Source of the DNA: Gigaspora rosea
Taxonomy: Eukaryota > Glomeromycota > Glomeromycetes > Diversisporales > Gigasporaceae
Length of the DNA stretch: 64,000 nt
Reading direction: 5' to 3'
Assembly: GCA_003550325.1 (NCBI GenBank)
Contig: QKWP01000509.1
Span: 130,014 to 194,013 of the forward strand
The notes below the pieces were generated by a model. The model did no database searches and had not been told where the DNA came from. It saw nothing but the letters and a program-made list of their open reading frames with translations. The position numbers and the translations under genes are program-made. Positions 59,761 through 64,000 of this stretch are shown one piece after another. Position 1 is the first letter of the stretch, and each line of letters opens with the position of its first letter.

Positions 59761-62442
59761 AACTATAGAAAAAAAAATATTAGCAAAGAAAATGAAAAAC
59801 GAGAAAAAACAAACAAATGAAGCATAGTTTTTACTAAATAAATTAAATGTTTTATACAGATCACTAATGCAAATTAATCAGAAAGTTAATTCAGTAATTA
59901 CCAATAACTATTGATAAATTTGATAACTGATAATAATTGATTAGCAGATGCATAATGATTTATATTTGTTATTAATTGATATTTATTAATTATTGATATA
60001 TATTACATTATATCAGGTCTATTTATTTATATCGATTTATTTTAATTGATATATATTATTTTTTTGTTATATATTGATAAAAATCTGTCTAAAAAATTTC
60101 TGACGTCTAACAAAAAAACTTCATTCAATTCTGATTACTGAATCAGAAGTTATTTAAGTAAATATAGTTTTGTCACTTTTAGCAAATTAGGTCAAAATTG
60201 ACCAAAATCCAGTTATTACCTATATAAAAGATGTCCAGGGTTCTCTTATGAAGAAATAACCAGCTCTGCTTAGTAATAAATCTTTTGAAAAAGATTGCCT
60301 ATATTCCAAAACTCCCAGAGTGGTCTGTATAATGTAATGTCTATACCTATATTTATAAAAAGAATAATAAGTACATTAAGTACTAGTTTTTATGACTTTC
60401 TTATTGCATGTTTTGCATAAATTTGCTCCTTTGCAGTTAATATATTTTTGAAATTGTTCAAAAAACTTTTACAATGAAAGTTGAGGTTTGCCAATGCTTT
60501 TAGAAATTGATTATGACATTTGAATTTTTATTTATAAAGTGATCTGTTTTCTTTAAATAGATTTTCATTCTTGTCTAGCAAAAGAAGAAATCCTATTTCT
60601 TTCCAATCTTCTGGCTTGGTTTTCACAAAATAACCTGAATATTTGTAACATCAAATATAGTCAAAAGTTTGTAATTACTAAATATCTTTGCACAAAGTTT
60701 TTGTTTAACCAACCAAAGTTATAAGGCTCATCCAAAAACACAAGTATATACTGTATACTAATACTGAGATAAAAACTATTTATTTTTTTTTATAAAAAAA
60801 AATGCAAACTGCCAGTGTAATACAAAAAAAATATAAATAAATAAATTGCCAGCCAGCCTCCAACCCTTCCAACCCATTTTACTTATTTGGATTACCATAT
60901 AAAACCACCATTTGAAGTGGCAGGTCCATGTAAAAATTTGGATATAAAATCACAAAGCTTTATTTGGATATCAGCAAATATTTGAAAAAATTTGTATAAA
61001 AATTTTTTAATATTTAAAATTGCAAAAAAATTTTTTTATTAAAATTTAATATTTGCATTGATAGAAGTACAATATATTTTAACATTTTTAATGAATTTTC
61101 ACTTAAGCATCTTCTAAAAGATTATTGTAAAAGAAAAACTTCTCTCAACTATAAGAAGGAATAGGTAACCAAATATAAAGCAAAATATTTTTTTATTAAT
61201 TGGATCACATGTATAAAGATCCATTTTGGAGACATCTAAAGCTCATATTTAATAATTTTTTCAATTTAACTTTAGAGTTAAGGTTGTCCTATATTAGGGT
61301 TAGATTAGGTTTAGGTAGTTATATATAAGCAAAATTGCCTTCCCGACATTTTTTGTTAACCTATCAAGGCAGGTTTTGACTGCCGTTTTTTCAAGTTTTT
61401 TGCTTTTATTTATTCGCTAGTGATCATCAAAATTCTATAATTTGATTGGTGAATGGTCACATGATTTGCCTCCGCTTTAGACGTCTCCCCAATATCATTG
61501 GTTAGATCGCGTGTAACCCAAAAAATCGGGTAAAACACAAAAATTTGGAAATCTTGGGATTAAGTGCAAAAATTTCAAAAAATTTGGAAATCTTGAGATT
61601 AAGTGCAAAAAATTTCAAAAAATTTGGAAAATTTTATTTCCAACATTTTATTTTTAGATGACTTTTCATGATATCCAATACAATGCAACTACTTATAGAT
61701 TCTTTAATCTAAATAAAGCGACATTGAGGTATAATAAAGCAGTAATATTTATAATAAAAAATAGAGATACAATATATATATGGGGTGTTATGTATTAAAA
61801 CAGCCCTTTTTTGCAATTGTTTGAAAATTATTTTATTTGATTTTTGAATAGATATCTATTCAATAAAAAAGTTTGTCATAAACATGAGCTAATTGTATAA
61901 TAAAACGATCCACAAAATGAACTTGAAGTAAAAATTTATATATATATTATTATTGCTATTTTGCTTAACAACTATGTAGACAAATATGGTTAGTTATTTG
62001 TTAAATTGTTGAGGACGAATAACGGGTGCCAACATTTCAATCGATGAAGTTTCGGGGGCTACAATTTTAGTAATTATGTATTCTCCTTTTTTTTCCTTGA
62101 AACCTTATTTATAATGATGGTCTATTGAAAGATAAAAAAAAAAAAGATAGCTCAAGCATCGATCGCCATTTTGTATCAATGATTGTAGCGTTTTGAGCGT
62201 CACTCAATTAGCCATTACATTCAGGAGGTGCTTGAGAATGGCCTAAATCTCTGCATTTATAACTTTACAATACAAGAAATTAAGGAAAACATTACACTAA
62301 ATGAAATCATTTTATTCTGGATAAAGCTTGAAAATTTATTATTAATCTTTATTCTTTTAAGATGTTAGAGAAGATAACACACATTTTAAACTAATAATAT
62401 TTACACAATATTGATGTCTAGTGTATTAATTAACATAAACTT
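59761..62442. other. Non-coding, with small repeats and MITE ends
   Basis: A 44-bp tandem duplication (caaaaatttggaaatcttg units) lies at about 61537-61632. At 61781 TGGGGTGTTATGTATTAAAA after TA, with further interior similarity, is a one-ended relative of the MITE at 50320. At about 62150-62243 a decayed PIF-like end (complement of GGCCATTCTCAAGCACC, next to TAA) is visible. No gene recognised. Confidence 0.5.
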
Positions 62443-63978
62443 TTAGGATTTTTTAGTAATTTGAAATACTTCGTATTCTTCTACAGAAAAAAATGACACA
62501 CTAAAACAATCAAATGTAGATTCATTTCTAATTGTTTGTTCATATGACGTTTGACAATTCCACCATTTTTGAATATGGTCATCATATATGACTAACAAAT
62601 CAGGATCAAACATGCCACCACCAAAAGCTGGACCATAGTGACTAGAACAGCAAATTGCAGTTTCTGGGTCTTCTACGCGACTTAAAGTAGAATTCTGAAT
62701 GGTACCATTTTTTAATGAAAAAATAAAGCTATCTTTGCATTCTTTAAAGAAAATATCTATAATTGGTTTATCCCAACCGATAGGATTATAACCACCAAGA
62801 ATTTCATCAGTGCCTTTAACTTTCATAACCACAACAAGATGTGTTCGTTTATCGCATAATTTCCAAAATGAATCTTTGGTAAAACCATCTCTAGTTCCAC
62901 GAAGAATCAATTTAAACTTGTATGGATTATTTGTTACAGAATATGTATTTTCTTTTTTATCAATCCATGAAGCAATTTCTGTTGCATGTGCTTCATTAAT
63001 AACTTTTGAAGGTGGATCAACATTTCTAGTTGGTAATTTTAAAATTATACGCGGTGGAAGAATTTTTGATGATATTGGCTGATCTGTCATAAACATTTTT
63101 ATCATATCCTTCCAAAGATTCTTTTCAAGAATTTGATGATATGGTAGTACATAGTTAAAAATGTCATCACCAGACATCTGAAAATAACGAATATGAGGCA
63201 AACAATTTTGTAAAGTGGTCTTTAAAGCAAGAAAATTCTCATTTGACCAATCTTCAGGATCTGTCGGTAGGCCAAGGTTTTGAGCAATTACCCATTCGAT
63301 AATATAATTCCAAATTTTTACTTCATCCGTTTGTAAATCATCTCGACTAATAATTGAGACTAATGCATTTTCTTGAATTGTGATAAATTCATGTGAATCA
63401 AAAATTTTTTCAGGATGTTTTACCACAATATCATTGCACCATTTTTGTAATTCTTGAAGCTTATTATTTTGAAAAATTTTTTGATAAATTTGAGTAAAAT
63501 GTAAATGAAGCCAATGAGCTTCCGTTTCAATTAAATGAGTTTCAAGATGTTTAGCTAATTCATCAAAAAGGAATTCATAAGCAATAAGCATAAGCTCAAA
63601 AATAAAGGATGCATTGTGGTTTTCGAATAAGACTACTCCTCCATAGATATACCTTTGTATAAAATTAAACATTTCAGATTTCTTTCAACATGGTAACAAT
63701 TGTAAATCGTATATAAAATTATTTTACCTAATGATAATTTCAAATTGTTGAATAGAAACATTTCTTAAATCAAGTGTTTTAATGGTATTCTGATCTTTAT
63801 TAATCTTTGCCAATTCATTACGAAAATACAAAGATCTGTATCTTAAAATCGTCGAATGTGCTTGGAATATTTTGGTGCTTGGAGATTCACCAACATTAAT
63901 GATTATATTAAAATCTTCTTTGTCATCAAGGAGTTCAAGATAATTGTTTGAAAGTTTTTCAAAGAATTTTAATGCCAT
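62443..63978 (-). CDS. BTB-BACK-TLDc domain protein
   Basis: Two exons on the minus strand: 63978-63728 and 63652-62443. They are joined by a 75-bp intron (GTAAAA to ACAAAG) that splits an Arg codon (FEIII-R-YIYGG). Product 486 residues. The BTB/POZ domain (about 22-95) has EDFNIIINVGES, FQAHSTILRYRSLYF. A BACK-type helical region (about 100-220) follows, and a TLDc domain (about 305-480) contains LILRGTRDGF, KTHLVV-like RTHLVVVMKVKG, GGYNPIGWD, HYGPAFGGG and EEYEVFQI. BTB-BACK proteins commonly act as adaptors for cullin-3 ubiquitin ligases; TLDc domains are linked to oxidative-stress defence and V-ATPase interaction. The specific role here is unknown. The frame is intact and codons agree with the pseudogene at 23188, so I regard this copy as functional. 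The promoter is almost entirely outside the window. Confidence 0.9.
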
Positions 63979-64000
63979 TGTAAAATCTTTGAGAGTTAAT

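Overview
The window looks like nuclear DNA of an arbuscular mycorrhizal fungus (Glomeromycotina, Rhizophagus-like). I infer this from the strong A+T bias, short GT-AG introns, and protein types I associate with that group: BTB-BACK-TLDc proteins, a serine/threonine-type kinase with an 'NWTS-N..IDEFI' leader, and an NmrA-like reductase. No database was available, so the taxonomic call is inference. Genes are few and mostly broken. The only intact host gene is the two-exon BTB/TLDc gene at the right edge (62443-63978, minus). The kinase (14478-20875), a second BTB/TLDc copy (23188-24608), two smaller BTB/TLDc scraps and the NmrA-like gene (39670-40708) all look like pseudogenes. Transposable elements dominate and can be dated by nesting. 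Left third (2.5-20 kb): a degenerate ~110-bp satellite carries two PIF/Harbinger-like and several hAT-like elements. One hAT (8983-11651) contains a tRNA-headed SINE (9433-10710), which itself contains a Mutator-like MITE (9576-10089). A 4.9-kb hAT with a decayed transposase (14895-19795) sits in the kinase gene between exact 8-bp target duplications. Middle (20-46 kb): BTB/TLDc remnants with a ~1-kb segmental duplication, an hAT partly hidden by a 788-base gap, several TA-flanked MITEs, a pair of inverted PIF-like elements, a probable solo LTR fossil, and a GC-rich 731-bp retroposed insert (45430-46160). Right third (46-64 kb): a LINE with one uninterrupted long reading frame (endonuclease, reverse transcriptase, RNase H; 50361-56375, minus) lies inside a TA-flanked MITE whose inverted repeats are still nearly identical. 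Next comes a ten-unit ~162-bp tandem array with intron-like signals, then the intact BTB/TLDc gene. The LINE, the SINE and the GC-rich insert all have 16-bp direct repeats and an A-rich tail, so one retrotransposition machinery may have placed all three. The observation I find most novel is a set of hAT-type elements that share outer termini (TAG-G/T-GTT type, 8-bp duplications) while each carries a different short subterminal repeat.
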